Of a stretch of 60,078 nt of DNA, positions 15,279 through 23,415 are shown piece by piece; the first letter of the stretch is position 1, and every line of letters starts with the position of its first letter. This DNA is from an uncultured bacterium. GTDB taxonomy: Bacteria > Verrucomicrobiota > Kiritimatiellia > CAIVKH01. The DNA lies in contig CAIVKH010000098.1 in assembly GCA_903906425.1 (NCBI GenBank), forward strand, positions 1 through 60,078, given 5' to 3'. The notes beneath the pieces are model-generated. The model was not told the DNA's origin and made no database searches. It saw nothing but the letters and a program-made list of their open reading frames with translations. The position numbers and the translations under genes were made by a program.

Positions 15279-16313
15279 ATGAAAACGCATCGGCAATTGT
15301 TTCCAATCATTGGAATTTTCGCGGCCCTGTTTTTCCAATCATTGGAAACTTGCACCGCGGCGGAGCCGTTCATTTTCGGCGCGGATGTTTCGTGGGTTCA
15401 GCAGCAGGAAAACGAAGGCCGCAAATTTTCGTGCGGCGGAACAAACGCGGATTTCTTCGCGATCATGCGCGATCACGGGTTCAACTGGATTCGCCTGCGG
15501 ATTTTCAACGAGCCGAAAAATCGCGGCGGCTACTCGCGGCAGGGCTACTGCGATCTGCCGCACACGCTCGCGTTCGCGAAGCGCGTGAAAGCCGCGGGAT
15601 TCAAGCTGCTGCTGGATTTTCATTACAGCGACACGTGGGCCGATCCGCAAAAACAGATTCGCCCGCTGGCGTGGCGGAATCTCGATGACGCGGCGACCGC
15701 GAAGGCGGTGGGCGATTACACGCGCGAAACGTTGGCGGCATTCAAGGCGCAGAACACGCCGCCCGAGATGGTCCAGATCGGGAACGAAATCGCGAACGGG
15801 TTTCTATGGCGCGAGGGCGAAACGAACCATCTGAAAAACTTCGATCCGTTTTGCGCGAATCTGAAATCCGGCATCGCCGCTGTTCGCGAAACCGACCCGA
15901 AAATCAGGGTGATGCTTCACGTTGACTGCGGCGGAAGCAACGGGAAATCACGGTGGTTTTTCGACAATGTCATCAAGCGCGGCGTTAATTTCGATGTGAT
16001 CGGTCTGTCGTTTTACACGCAGTGGCATGGATCGCCCGACAATCTGAAAAGCAACGTCACTGACCTCGCGAAGCGATACGAGCAGCCGATCATCGTCGTC
16101 GAATATTCCGTGCCGACGATCCGCGAAGTGAACGACATCGTTCATGGCCTGCCGAATGGAAAAGGTCTCGGCACGTTCATTTGGGAGCCGACGGGCTGGC
16201 CGCATGGCGACAACCCGGCGCTCTTCGAAAAAGACGGCCGCGCAAAACCGGAGCTGGAATTGTATCCGCAAATGTCGCGCGATTATTCGCGTGTTCCGAT
16301 CACGGGACGGTGA
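15279..16313 (+). CDS. Secreted endo-beta-1,4-galactanase, GH53
   Basis: 344 residues. After a signal peptide the mature enzyme starts near EPFIFGADVSWVQQQENEG. GH53 features are WIRLRIFNEP, LLLDFHYSDTWADP, VQIGNEIANGF (acid/base Glu170) and IVVEYSVP (nucleophile Glu275). It hydrolyses beta-1,4-galactan side chains of pectin or arabinogalactan. The hydrophobic core of the signal peptide, FPIIGIFAALFFQSLE, is encoded by the palindrome pair at 15301-15347. No strong ribosome site precedes the ATG at 15279. The 3' end overlaps the convergent GH30 gene by 14 bases. Confidence 0.9.
   Translation: MKTHRQLFPIIGIFAALFFQSLETCTAAEPFIFGADVSWVQQQENEGRKFSCGGTNADFFAIMRDHGFNWIRLRIFNEPKNRGGYSRQGYCDLPHTLAFAKRVKAAGFKLLLDFHYSDTWADPQKQIRPLAWRNLDDAATAKAVGDYTRETLAAFKAQNTPPEMVQIGNEIANGFLWREGETNHLKNFDPFCANLKSGIAAVRETDPKIRVMLHVDCGGSNGKSRWFFDNVIKRGVNFDVIGLSFYTQWHGSPDNLKSNVTDLAKRYEQPIIVVEYSVPTIREVNDIVHGLPNGKGLGTFIWEPTGWPHGDNPALFEKDGRAKPELELYPQMSRDYSRVPITGR
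15301..15347. repeat. Paired palindrome element inside the GH53 signal peptide, locus 7
   Basis: Two perfect copies TTCCAATCATTGGAA at 15301-15315 and 15333-15347, 32 bp apart, starting 22 bases after the ATG. They are read as FPIIG and FQSLE, with the GC-rich spacer giving IFAALF. Confidence 0.95.
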
Positions 16314-17709
16314 GTTCGAAGGTTTCCAGCCCGCGGGGCGGAAGCGATTCGGCGAATCGGCCTTCACTCATTTTCGCCGCCAGCAATGCGGCGATATTTT
16401 CCGTCGCGCTCGTTCGCGTCCGTCGAACCACCGCGTTCGCGAAAGCATCGCCAACGATGAGCGAGATTTCGGCGGGACGGTCTTGCACGGCGGCGATGTG
16501 AATGACGAGACGTTTGCCATCGCGCGAAACAAAGGCCGATGCCTTGACGCCGGGCTTTGCGATACCGCTGGCGAATTTTCCGGTGACTTCAGTTTCGACG
16601 ACACGCATGCCTTTTTCGAGCGGCGCGCACCACTGGCGGAAGCCGTGGTAAATCTTCGTTTCGTGAAAGCTTTTCGCCCAGTTGAGGTGAATGAGCGCCT
16701 CGCCTCCCTGCCGTGGCGGATAGACCCAGTCGTAGGCCATCCACACGTTGACGCCCTCGTTGAATGCCTCAGTCATCGCGAGCCATTGTTCCGTCGCGGA
16801 GTTGATCAAATCCGGTGAGCCGTCATGCCCGTTGAAACAATTTTCCGTCTCCCATAGCGGGCGACCGCCGCATTTTTCTGCGACGGCCTTCCAGCGATGT
16901 CCGCGCCGGTCATAATCGTGGCAGCCGACGATATCGACTTGCGGGCCGGCCATCGCGAGCAGCGGCGGCAGATATTTTGAGGCGCAGTCCACGGCGGAAA
17001 GATTGTTCGGTGCGACAAGTTTCGGGCGCGGCGTTTCGGGATGTCGCCGCGCCATTTCATCGAGATAGCCCGCGATTTTCGCGAACACTTCGGCGTGGCG
17101 GTCCGGCGACATGAAATATCCGGGCTGCGTGTGCGGCCAGTCGCATTCGTTCGCGATGCTCAGGAAATCAATCGGCTGTCCGTGCCGCCGCATGAAATCG
17201 AGAAACGCCCAGATGAATTCGCCCGCTTCAAGTTCGAGTCCCGGCTTGAGCGTTCCTTTCGCCTGCCCGCCACCGCCCGGATCGTTGTTCGTTTTCATCC
17301 ACGCGGGCGGCGTGTAGAGTACCGCATAAAGTTTCATTTGCGGCCTGCGTTTCTTCGCGGCCTCGCAAATCGCGAGCGTGTGTTTGCAATAGCCGAAATC
17401 CTCGTCGCGGAATGCCGGCGTGTACGGATCGTCGTTGTCGTTCTTCGGCTCGTGATCGTGGCGGATGAAAAGCTGGAGAAAGTCCGTGTTCACGTCGCGA
17501 AACATCGCGTCGTTCAGCGCCTCTTGCTCGTTTGTTTTTCCCGTCGCGCCGAGGCTGGTCATGTGCGCCTCGTAGAAAATCGCACCGCAACCCATGCCCT
17601 GAAACTCCTGCCGGATCTTTTCGGGGTGAACGATGATCTGCGTCTCGTCCGCCGCGCGACTCGCGGCGAGCGCCAGCATTATCATGGCCATCAGCCCGGC
17701 AAATTTCAT
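16300..17709 (-). CDS. Secreted GH30-type glycosidase
   Basis: 469 residues with a signal peptide (MKFAGLMAMIMLALAASRAA). Features of GH30: QEFQGMGCGAIFYEAH at the N-terminus of the barrel, LYAVLYTPPAWMKTN, IDFLSIANECDWPH (acid/base Glu188), RPLWETENCF (nucleophile Glu287 or Glu289) and a C-terminal beta side domain ending FAESLPPRGLETFELTVP. Possible substrates are beta-1,6-galactan, xylan or glucan; with the GH53 galactanase next door a galactan is attractive (inference). The frame stays open upstream to 18690 but only antisense to the methyltransferase, so the ATG at 17709 is right. Confidence 0.88.
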   Translation of the reverse strand: MKFAGLMAMIMLALAASRAADETQIIVHPEKIRQEFQGMGCGAIFYEAHMTSLGATGKTNEQEALNDAMFRDVNTDFLQLFIRHDHEPKNDNDDPYTPAFRDEDFGYCKHTLAICEAAKKRRPQMKLYAVLYTPPAWMKTNNDPGGGGQAKGTLKPGLELEAGEFIWAFLDFMRRHGQPIDFLSIANECDWPHTQPGYFMSPDRHAEVFAKIAGYLDEMARRHPETPRPKLVAPNNLSAVDCASKYLPPLLAMAGPQVDIVGCHDYDRRGHRWKAVAEKCGGRPLWETENCFNGHDGSPDLINSATEQWLAMTEAFNEGVNVWMAYDWVYPPRQGGEALIHLNWAKSFHETKIYHGFRQWCAPLEKGMRVVETEVTGKFASGIAKPGVKASAFVSRDGKRLVIHIAAVQDRPAEISLIVGDAFANAVVRRTRTSATENIAALLAAKMSEGRFAESLPPRGLETFELTVP

Positions 17710-17728
17710 GCGCGGCAGTGTGCCTGGT

Positions 17729-17775
17729 TTCCAATGATTGGAAAAGTCCGCCGCGCAAGTTTCCAATGATTGGAA
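17729..17775. repeat. Paired palindrome element, locus 8
   Basis: Two copies TTCCAATGATTGGAA (17729-17743, 17761-17775), 32 bp apart, between the stop of the methyltransferase gene and the GH30 start (19 bases away). Confidence 0.95.
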
Positions 17776-17789
17776 ACTGGGTTCGCGCT

Positions 17790-18704
17790 TCACAGCGGCT
17801 TCTGCGCGATGACGGTCACAAAGTGGCCGCGGAGCGTGTTCCGGACGAGGCGGTGGCCGATGTTTTCGCGAAGGCGGACCCAGCGCCGCTTCAGGCCGCG
17901 GACGGCCGCGCGGTCGCACTCGCGCTGCATGATGCGATAGCCGCCGGTCGTCGTTTCGAGCACTCGCAGGCCGGTGGACGCCGCATGCCGGCCGAGCGTT
18001 TCGGGGCTGAACAGAACGACGTGGCCGCCGGTCGCGTCGGCCAGAAAAAATTCTTTTCCAGCCTCCGCTGCGGTGCGCGATTCGACGTTGACGGTGTGAA
18101 TATAAATGACGCCGCCCGGCGCGAGCAGGCGCGTACATTCCTTCATCAGCGAGGCGGGCGAGGGCACGTGCTCGATCACGTCCTGCAAAATCAGGATGTC
18201 GAAGCCGCCTGCGGGCAGGTTCATTTCCTCGACGAGGCCGACGCGGATGTCGAGTTTCAGTTCGTTGATGCCGAACGCGGCGGCCTCGGCGGAAACTTCG
18301 ACGCCCGTCGGAATCATGCCGAGACCGCGCGCGGCATTCAAAATTCCGCCGGAGGCCGCGCCGACTTCGAGCAGGCGCAGCGGCGCGGAGCGGGGCGGCG
18401 AAACGCGCGCGGCAAGATCGCGGAGCTGGCCGGCCGCCCATTTTTGGTATTTCGGAGAGTACAGTCTTTTTCGCGAGTGCTCCGGCGACATCTTGGCGAG
18501 ACGTTCCGGCGGCGCCGCGCCGTCGTAGTGGCTGCTGTGAAAATCGGCCTGCGCACCCGGTTCGGGCACGGGATTTAGCTGGACCAGACCGCAGTTTCCG
18601 CAGCGCATGAAATCGCGCGACGCAGATTCCGCCGCGGCGTCGGGCCATTGCGGTTTCATTTTTTCCGGCGGCGCGCCGCACAAGTCGCATGGATGCAGTT
18701 TCAC
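17790..18704 (-). CDS. SAM-dependent methyltransferase with N-terminal zinc ribbon
   Basis: 304 residues from a GTG at 18704. The N-terminus has two Cys pairs (CDLCG and CGNCG), a probable zinc ribbon. A class I methyltransferase follows: motif I LRLLEVGAASGGILNAA, an acidic end of beta-2 TGVEVSAEA, FDILILQDVIEHV, and LLAPGGVIYIHTVN. Such zinc-ribbon methyltransferases often modify sugars or small molecules; the substrate cannot be told. It starts 16 bases after the pilin-like gene and seems cotranscribed with it. The C-terminus is rich in Arg. Confidence 0.8.
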   Translation of the reverse strand: MKLHPCDLCGAPPEKMKPQWPDAAAESASRDFMRCGNCGLVQLNPVPEPGAQADFHSSHYDGAAPPERLAKMSPEHSRKRLYSPKYQKWAAGQLRDLAARVSPPRSAPLRLLEVGAASGGILNAARGLGMIPTGVEVSAEAAAFGINELKLDIRVGLVEEMNLPAGGFDILILQDVIEHVPSPASLMKECTRLLAPGGVIYIHTVNVESRTAAEAGKEFFLADATGGHVVLFSPETLGRHAASTGLRVLETTTGGYRIMQRECDRAAVRGLKRRWVRLRENIGHRLVRNTLRGHFVTVIAQKPL

Positions 18705-18720
18705 AATTTATCCCCGTTGG

Positions 18721-19395
18721 TCATTGGTTCCGGCCCGACTGCGCCGAGATCCGCGTCACACGCGATGTGGCGACCAGGCCGGCGGGCACGATGAAATCCG
18801 TGCTCCAGTTGGTCACGGTTGCTCCATCGCGAAGGAATATCTGGACGCGCATTGAATTTGGATTGGCGATTTTGTTTGGATCTGTTTTTGACGGCGGCCA
18901 CGCATCGAGCCACTGCCTTCCGTCATGCAGTTGCAGGTGAAAGCCCGCAATGCCGGGCAGAAAGAAATTCGTCGCGGCCGTTGTGGCTTTCGGGCCGGTC
19001 AACGCCGAGAATACCCGCGCCAGCCGCGCGCCGGGTGTCCCCGGATTTTCGACGCGCCACAAAATCCTTTCCGCATCGGCCCATGTGCCGTCTTTCATCG
19101 AGGCGTCAACCTGCCACGCGCAGAAGGAAATTTCGGAAAGCGCCCCGGAATCCGGCGCGGTTTGGGCCGCGAGCTTCAGTTCGTAATTTGTTTCGACGCC
19201 GGCCGGGATCAGCGATGCGATGTCCCGCTGCAGCGCCGCGAAGGTCTCCGCGGGCGCGAAGGCCGTCCTGCCATTTTCGCGCTGGCGGACGGCGGTCGCC
19301 GCGGTGGTGCGATAAATCAGGAAGACGGTCGCAAACACGATGGACGCGATGGCGAGCGCCACGACCACTTCGATCAAGGTCATTCCGCGCCGCAC
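18721..19395 (-). CDS. Type IV pilin-like / pseudopilin protein
   Basis: 224 residues from a GTG at 19395: MRRGMTLIEVVVALAIASIV, a prepilin peptidase site (cut after Gly4, Met next, Glu at +5 of the mature protein) and a hydrophobic helix. The large C-terminal part resembles minor pseudopilins such as GspJ. It would sit in the inner membrane and join a type II secretion or type IV pilus tip, which would suit the many secreted hydrolases nearby. It begins 6 bases after the stop of the FHA gene. Confidence 0.75.
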   Translation of the reverse strand: MRRGMTLIEVVVALAIASIVFATVFLIYRTTAATAVRQRENGRTAFAPAETFAALQRDIASLIPAGVETNYELKLAAQTAPDSGALSEISFCAWQVDASMKDGTWADAERILWRVENPGTPGARLARVFSALTGPKATTAATNFFLPGIAGFHLQLHDGRQWLDAWPPSKTDPNKIANPNSMRVQIFLRDGATVTNWSTDFIVPAGLVATSRVTRISAQSGRNQ

Positions 19396-19401
19396 GCGGA
19401 A

Positions 19402-19902
19402 TCATCCGTGGAAAAGTTTGTAGAGCAGGAAGCCGACGCCTGCCAGGGCGACGATGCCTCCGAGGACTAGCGCCGCGGTCCACTTTGCCGTGCTCTCGCG
19501 CCGGCGCGCCCCAAAGGGCGAAATGCTGTCGAACCCCACCGGCTGCTCGGCCGCACCTTCTGAAACGATGACTTCCGTCTGGGGAAAAGCGGAATCGCCG
19601 GTGTCTTCCGCCGCGCCCTCGGAGTTGAACAGGAATTCGACCGTCCCCACGGCGACGAGATCCTTCGGTTTCAGGACGTGTTCCTTGATGTCCTTGTTGT
19701 TGACGCGCGTGCCATTCGTCGAGCCGAGATCGCGCAGCGTGTACTTGTCGCCCTCGGTGATGATTTCGCAGTGATGGCCCGAAACACCGACCACGGTCAG
19801 CGAAATCGTATTGTCGGTGGCCCGACCAATCGTGAGCGGACTTTTGTCTATATTGAAACTTTTGCCTTTGACGTCGGCCGACATGCCAATCAAAACAGAC
19901 AT
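19402..19902 (-). CDS. FHA-domain protein with C-terminal membrane anchor
   Basis: 166 residues. The forkhead-associated domain spans about residues 20-95: LTIGRATDNTISL, VSGHHCEI and LRDLGSTNGTRVNN are the phosphothreonine-binding loops. A flexible linker leads to a C-terminal transmembrane helix (WTAALVLGGIVALAGVGFLLY). FHA domains read Ser/Thr phosphorylation and often organise secretion machines. The start at 19902 has AAGGAAA in front. It heads a three-gene run with the pilin-like protein and the methyltransferase. Confidence 0.85.
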   Translation of the reverse strand: MSVLIGMSADVKGKSFNIDKSPLTIGRATDNTISLTVVGVSGHHCEIITEGDKYTLRDLGSTNGTRVNNKDIKEHVLKPKDLVAVGTVEFLFNSEGAAEDTGDSAFPQTEVIVSEGAAEQPVGFDSISPFGARRRESTAKWTAALVLGGIVALAGVGFLLYKLFHG

Positions 19903-20008
19903 GATGATTTCCTTATTTCGTCTGAATATTGGCACGCACCTCACCCGCTGTCAACGCGCGCGGATGTAAACGCCGGAATTGCCGCGCCGATCGTGCCCCA
20001 TCGCAAAT

Positions 20009-20055
20009 TTCCAATGACTGGAAATTAAGATGATGTACTTTTCCAGTGATTGGAA
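20009..20055. repeat. Paired palindrome element, locus 9
   Basis: TTCCAATGACTGGAA (20009-20023) and TTCCAGTGATTGGAA (20041-20055), 32 bp apart, in the divergent gap between the FHA and DJ-1 genes. The two copies are exact reverse complements of each other. Confidence 0.93.
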
Positions 20056-20112
20056 ATGACGCACGCGAATGAACGGGAGAGCGGAAAATCAAGCGGAAAA
20101 CGGAGACCTGAC

Positions 20113-20658
20113 ATGACAAAGGCATTGGTTCCACTGGCGGAAGGCTGCGAAGAAATGGAGGCCGTGATCGTGATTGACGTGCTCCGGCGCGCCGGCTGGG
20201 AGATTTGCGTGGCCGGCCTGAAACCCGGCGTGGTCACCGCATCGCGCGGCGTAAAACTCCTCGCCGACAAATCGTGGGACGAAATTGATCCGCTCGCCTT
20301 CGACCTGATCGTCCTGCCCGGAGGCTCGGTGGGAACGGAAAATCTCCGCAAGGACAAGCGCGTCATCGCCGCGCTGAAGACGATGTCGCAGCGCGGAAAG
20401 ATCACCGCCGCGGTCTGCGCCGCGCCGCTCGTTCTTCAGGATGCCGGCCTGCTTGCCGGGAAAAGGGCAACATGCCATCCGGGCGTCGCACCGCAGTTCA
20501 CTTCAACGCCGCGCGTCAACGACCGCGTCGCCATTGACGGGCGCGTCATCACCAGCCAGGGCGCCGGCACCACGTTTGAATTTGCCCTCGCGCTCGTCGG
20601 CTTGATTGACGGCCAGGCGAAGGCGGACGGCATCGCCAGCGCCATCGTGCTGCGCTGA
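20113..20658 (+). CDS. DJ-1/PfpI superfamily protein
   Basis: 181 residues, MTKALVPLAEGCEEMEAVIV at the start. The conserved acidic residue of the family lies in GCEEME and the reactive cysteine (Cys102) in the nucleophile elbow AAVCAAPLVL. LIVLPGG and GAGTTFEFALALVGLI are also typical. Bacterial members are glyoxalases/deglycases or redox sensors; size and motifs fit the YajL/DJ-1 branch. ATG at 20113 has GGAGA upstream. It stands alone, divergent from the FHA gene. Confidence 0.88.
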   Translation: MTKALVPLAEGCEEMEAVIVIDVLRRAGWEICVAGLKPGVVTASRGVKLLADKSWDEIDPLAFDLIVLPGGSVGTENLRKDKRVIAALKTMSQRGKITAAVCAAPLVLQDAGLLAGKRATCHPGVAPQFTSTPRVNDRVAIDGRVITSQGAGTTFEFALALVGLIDGQAKADGIASAIVLR

Positions 20659-20909
20659 CTGCCGCGCCGCCGGTCGCCGCCGCGGATAATTGTACTTGTC
20701 GCGCAAGAGTACTCCGCGTCACAAATTAACAATATGGCATCGGCCACGGCGTGTTTCGCATCACGCCGGCCCCGCTTTGGCGAGAAAAAAAACTTCACCA
20801 ATCATGCAAGAAAACGCTTGTCACGTGCGGACGGCGGCTCAAATATGCGCGGCGAAATGATTGAGTGTGTGGTGCACTCAGGGAAAAAATGTTAGCAGGA
20901 GGCAGCACA
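20659..20909. other. Gap upstream of the HU-like gene
   Basis: 250 bases without a gene. The stretch is AT-richer than its surroundings (20700-20740 and 20785-20850) and holds the putative promoter listed separately. No palindrome element is present. Confidence 0.4.
20818..20846 (+). promoter_or_regulatory. Possible sigma-70-type promoter of the HU-like gene
   Basis: TTGTCA at 20818-20823, a 17-base spacer, then AAATAT at 20841-20846, about 64 bases before the ATG. The -35 box is good and the -10 box weak; the assignment rests on sequence alone. Confidence 0.35.
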
Positions 20910-21191
20910 ATGGCATTAACGAAGTCTCAGACGGCGGCGAAACTGGCGGATTCAACCGGCCTGACAAAGAAACAGGTCAACGCGTTCTTCGAGGAACTCT
21001 CGAAGCTCGCATACAAGGAAGCGAAGAACAGCTTCGTGGTTCCTGGTCTCGGCAAGATCGTGCTCGTGCAGCGCAAGGCGCGCATGGGTCGCAATCCGGC
21101 CACCGGAGAAACCATCCAGATCAAGGCCAAGAAGGTCGTGAAGTTCCGCGTCGCGAAAGCGGCCAAGGACTCGATTCTCGGCACGAAATAA
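20910..21191 (+). CDS. HU/IHF-family DNA-binding protein
   Basis: 93 residues from MALTKSQTAAKLADSTGLTK. The whole protein is one HU/IHF domain: an N-terminal helical dimer part and the DNA-bending arm around LVQRKARMGRNPATGETIQI (the RxGRNPxTG motif). It compacts DNA and assists architecture at promoters and origins. A strong AGGAGG lies 7 bases before the ATG at 20910, fixing the start and indicating high expression. The gene is monocistronic, closed by a bidirectional terminator. Confidence 0.92.
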   Translation: MALTKSQTAAKLADSTGLTKKQVNAFFEELSKLAYKEAKNSFVVPGLGKIVLVQRKARMGRNPATGETIQIKAKKVVKFRVAKAAKDSILGTK

Positions 21192-21213
21192 GCCGTCCGT
21201 TCAGGACGTAATC

Positions 21214-21256
21214 AAAAAAAAGGAACGGCAAACGCCGTTCCTTTTTCTTTTCCATG
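21214..21256. terminator. Bidirectional intrinsic terminator
   Basis: Stem AGGAACGGC/GCCGTTCCT (21221-21229 with 21234-21242) with loop AAAC, flanked by an A-run (21214-21220) and a T-run (21243-21253). It serves the HU gene and the convergent FAH-family gene. Confidence 0.9.
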
Positions 21257-21280
21257 GCGAACCTTCTGTTCAGGACGCCA

Positions 21281-22159
21281 TCAATCTTTCTTCTCCGCCA
21301 CCACCGGACTCCGCTGCCGGCCCAACCCGCTGATTTCGATTTCCACCACGTCGCCCGCGCGCAGCACGCGCGGCGGATTCCGCGCCGAACCGATGCCGGC
21401 GGGCGTTCCGGTCGCGAGGATGTCGCCCGGTTCGAGCGTGAGGTTGCGCGTCAGCGCCGCAATCAGTCGTGCGACGCTGAAAAGCATGTTCGAGGTTTTG
21501 TCGTTTTGCAACTCCTCGCCGTTGAGCATCTGCTTGACGGCCAGAATTTGCGGATCGGAAATTTCATCCGGCGTCACCAGCCACGGACCGCACGGGCAGA
21601 AGCTGTCGAAACTTTTCCCGCGGAACCACTGACCGTTTTCATATTGCGCGTCGCGGTCGCTCACGTCGTTCACAATCGTGTAGCCCGCGACGTACGAAAG
21701 CGCGTCGGCCTCGCTCACGCGGCGCGCGCGCTTCGCAAAAACAACCGCCAGTTCGGCCTCGGCATCCACGCGCTTCGACTCCAGCGGCAGCACGATTGGA
21801 TCGGTTGAACCGTTCAGCGACGAGACTGCCTTCGCAAAAAACACCGGCTCCTTCGGCGGCTCGCTGCCGGTTTCCTTTGCATGTTCCGCATAATTTTTGC
21901 CGACACAGACAATTTGCGACGGCCGCGCGATGGGCGGACCAAGCCTCATGCCGAGCCCCGGCACGATGGTCCGTTTCGACTCTGCGAGCAGACATTTAAG
22001 CCGCTCGACTCCAAAATGCGTGAAGAAGTGCGCGTCGAAATCCGCGATGTCGAACGCCATCGCGCGCACGTCGAGAATCCCCGGCATTCCCGGGAAGGCG
22101 GCATCAATCCAAATGCCCGGCTTTTCTTTTCCGGGCGGTCCAAAGCGAACGAGTTTCAT
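21281..22159 (-). CDS. Fumarylacetoacetate hydrolase-family protein
   Basis: 292 residues. The C-terminal 200 residues are an FAH domain: IVCVGKNYAEHAKETG, EPVFFAKAVSSLNGS, VDAEAELAVVFAKRARRVSE (metal-binding acidic residues), YTIVNDVSDRDAQ and DILATGTPAGIG. Family members cleave C-C bonds in acylpyruvates or decarboxylate oxaloacetate and need a divalent metal. The N-terminal 70 residues form the usual small lead domain. Its ATG overlaps the stop of the RNase HIII gene by four bases, so the two are cotranscribed though functionally unrelated. Confidence 0.9.
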   Translation of the reverse strand: MKLVRFGPPGKEKPGIWIDAAFPGMPGILDVRAMAFDIADFDAHFFTHFGVERLKCLLAESKRTIVPGLGMRLGPPIARPSQIVCVGKNYAEHAKETGSEPPKEPVFFAKAVSSLNGSTDPIVLPLESKRVDAEAELAVVFAKRARRVSEADALSYVAGYTIVNDVSDRDAQYENGQWFRGKSFDSFCPCGPWLVTPDEISDPQILAVKQMLNGEELQNDKTSNMLFSVARLIAALTRNLTLEPGDILATGTPAGIGSARNPPRVLRAGDVVEIEISGLGRQRSPVVAEKKD

Positions 22160-23163
22160 GGTTCTGTTTTCTCCTTCTTCGACGGCCTGCGCGTGTAGGG
22201 CTTCGACTTCGCCGCGCCCTCCGGCCCGAGATCCTTCCGCGAAAAGCCCGCCTTCTCGAGCACTACATCACACGTTTTGAAATGGCATTTGGCGACATCG
22301 AGCAGCACCGCCGGCCCGTTCTTCTTCACCAACTCAACTGCGGCCTCGATCACCTGCGGCGACGCACCCTTCGGAAATTCCTGCATATATTTTTCTCGCA
22401 GCGCGCGCAGCCCGCGCAAAAATCCGGCGCGTGCAAGGATCGAAGCCGCCGCGACCGCCGGATCGCTCTCGGCCTTGTGCCGCTGAATCAGCTTGATGCT
22501 GCGGCCTTTTTTCATCAGCGCATTTTCAATCTGCTTCGTCGGCCCGAACTGGTCCGAGATCGCCCGCGGGCACGACGGCACCTTCGCCAGCAAATCCTCG
22601 ATGCACCGCGCGTGGCCCCACGCCAGAATCAGGTTCACGCTAGTCATCGACGTGTAAAGTTTGTTGTATGCTCGATTGCCAATCGAAACAAAACCGAACC
22701 GACCATTCACCGCCTTGATGATCTGCCCCGCGATTGCCTCCGAGACCTTGTCGCTCGTAATGTTTTTCGAATCGCGCACATTCAGCTCGCGATAGACGTC
22801 CGCCAGTTGCGGGTCCACGTACGCCGACGCAATCACCATCGGCCCGAAAAAATCGCCCTTGCCGCTTTCGTCCACGCCCATGTGCGGCTGCGTCGCCTCC
22901 GGATTCAGCACATCGTCGTAGCCGGTTTTCACCTCGCCGAGAATTTGCGGCTCCAGCACAAACGTCACCCACTCCTCCGCGCCCTTGCCCTGCACCACCA
23001 GCTTGCCGCTCGTGTACAAACAAATCCTGCAATCCGTCCCGTCGGCCGCCGCCATCGTGTACGGCACCACCGCCGGCCGGTAATTTCCCGTCCGCAAATG
23101 CTCCGACACCGCGATCTGCTGCGCGTCACTCAACGGAAACGTGTACGACATTTTTTTCGTCAT
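22156..23163 (-). CDS. rnhC: Ribonuclease HIII
   Basis: 335 residues from the ATG at 23163 (a second ATG at 23151 is possible). The N-terminal 90 residues match the TBP-like substrate-binding domain of RNase HIII. The catalytic part starts GVDESGKGDFFGPMVIASAY and continues with LNVRDSKNITSDK and ISDQFG, the acidic residues that bind metal. It removes RNA from RNA-DNA hybrids in replication and repair. Its four-base overlap with the FAH gene points to one transcript. Start codon choice is uncertain because the ribosome site is weak. Confidence 0.9.
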   Translation of the reverse strand: MTKKMSYTFPLSDAQQIAVSEHLRTGNYRPAVVPYTMAAADGTDCRICLYTSGKLVVQGKGAEEWVTFVLEPQILGEVKTGYDDVLNPEATQPHMGVDESGKGDFFGPMVIASAYVDPQLADVYRELNVRDSKNITSDKVSEAIAGQIIKAVNGRFGFVSIGNRAYNKLYTSMTSVNLILAWGHARCIEDLLAKVPSCPRAISDQFGPTKQIENALMKKGRSIKLIQRHKAESDPAVAAASILARAGFLRGLRALREKYMQEFPKGASPQVIEAAVELVKKNGPAVLLDVAKCHFKTCDVVLEKAGFSRKDLGPEGAAKSKPYTRRPSKKEKTEP

Positions 23164-23275
23164 GCCGCGCAACCTAACAAAACCCCCCGCCCCGCACAAC
23201 CGCCGCGCCGCGCCCGCCCCTCCGCCCGTTTTAATGCGAGGTGGGTGGCGCGGCGATCGGCGACCGGACCGTGAT

Positions 23276-23375
23276 TTCCAATCATTGGAAATTCACGAAG
23301 CGGCCACTTCCAATCATTGGAACTTTGCGGGACGGATTTTCTCCAATCATTGGAAAACTTTTCCAATGATTGGAA
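23276..23375. repeat. Palindrome cluster, locus 10 (four copies)
   Basis: Copies at 23276-23290, 23308-23322, 23341-23355 and 23361-23375, steps 32, 33 and 20 bp. The last step is about two helical turns. The cluster fills the gap between the argD stop and the RNase HIII start. Confidence 0.95.
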
Positions 23376-23415
23376 CTTTTCGTCGCGGGATTTTTTTGCG
23401 CGGCGGACCGCGGAA

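Noticed and set aside
17710..18690. N-terminal extension of the GH30 gene
   Set aside because: The frame runs antisense through the methyltransferase gene and a palindrome pair; signal peptide and start lie at 17709.
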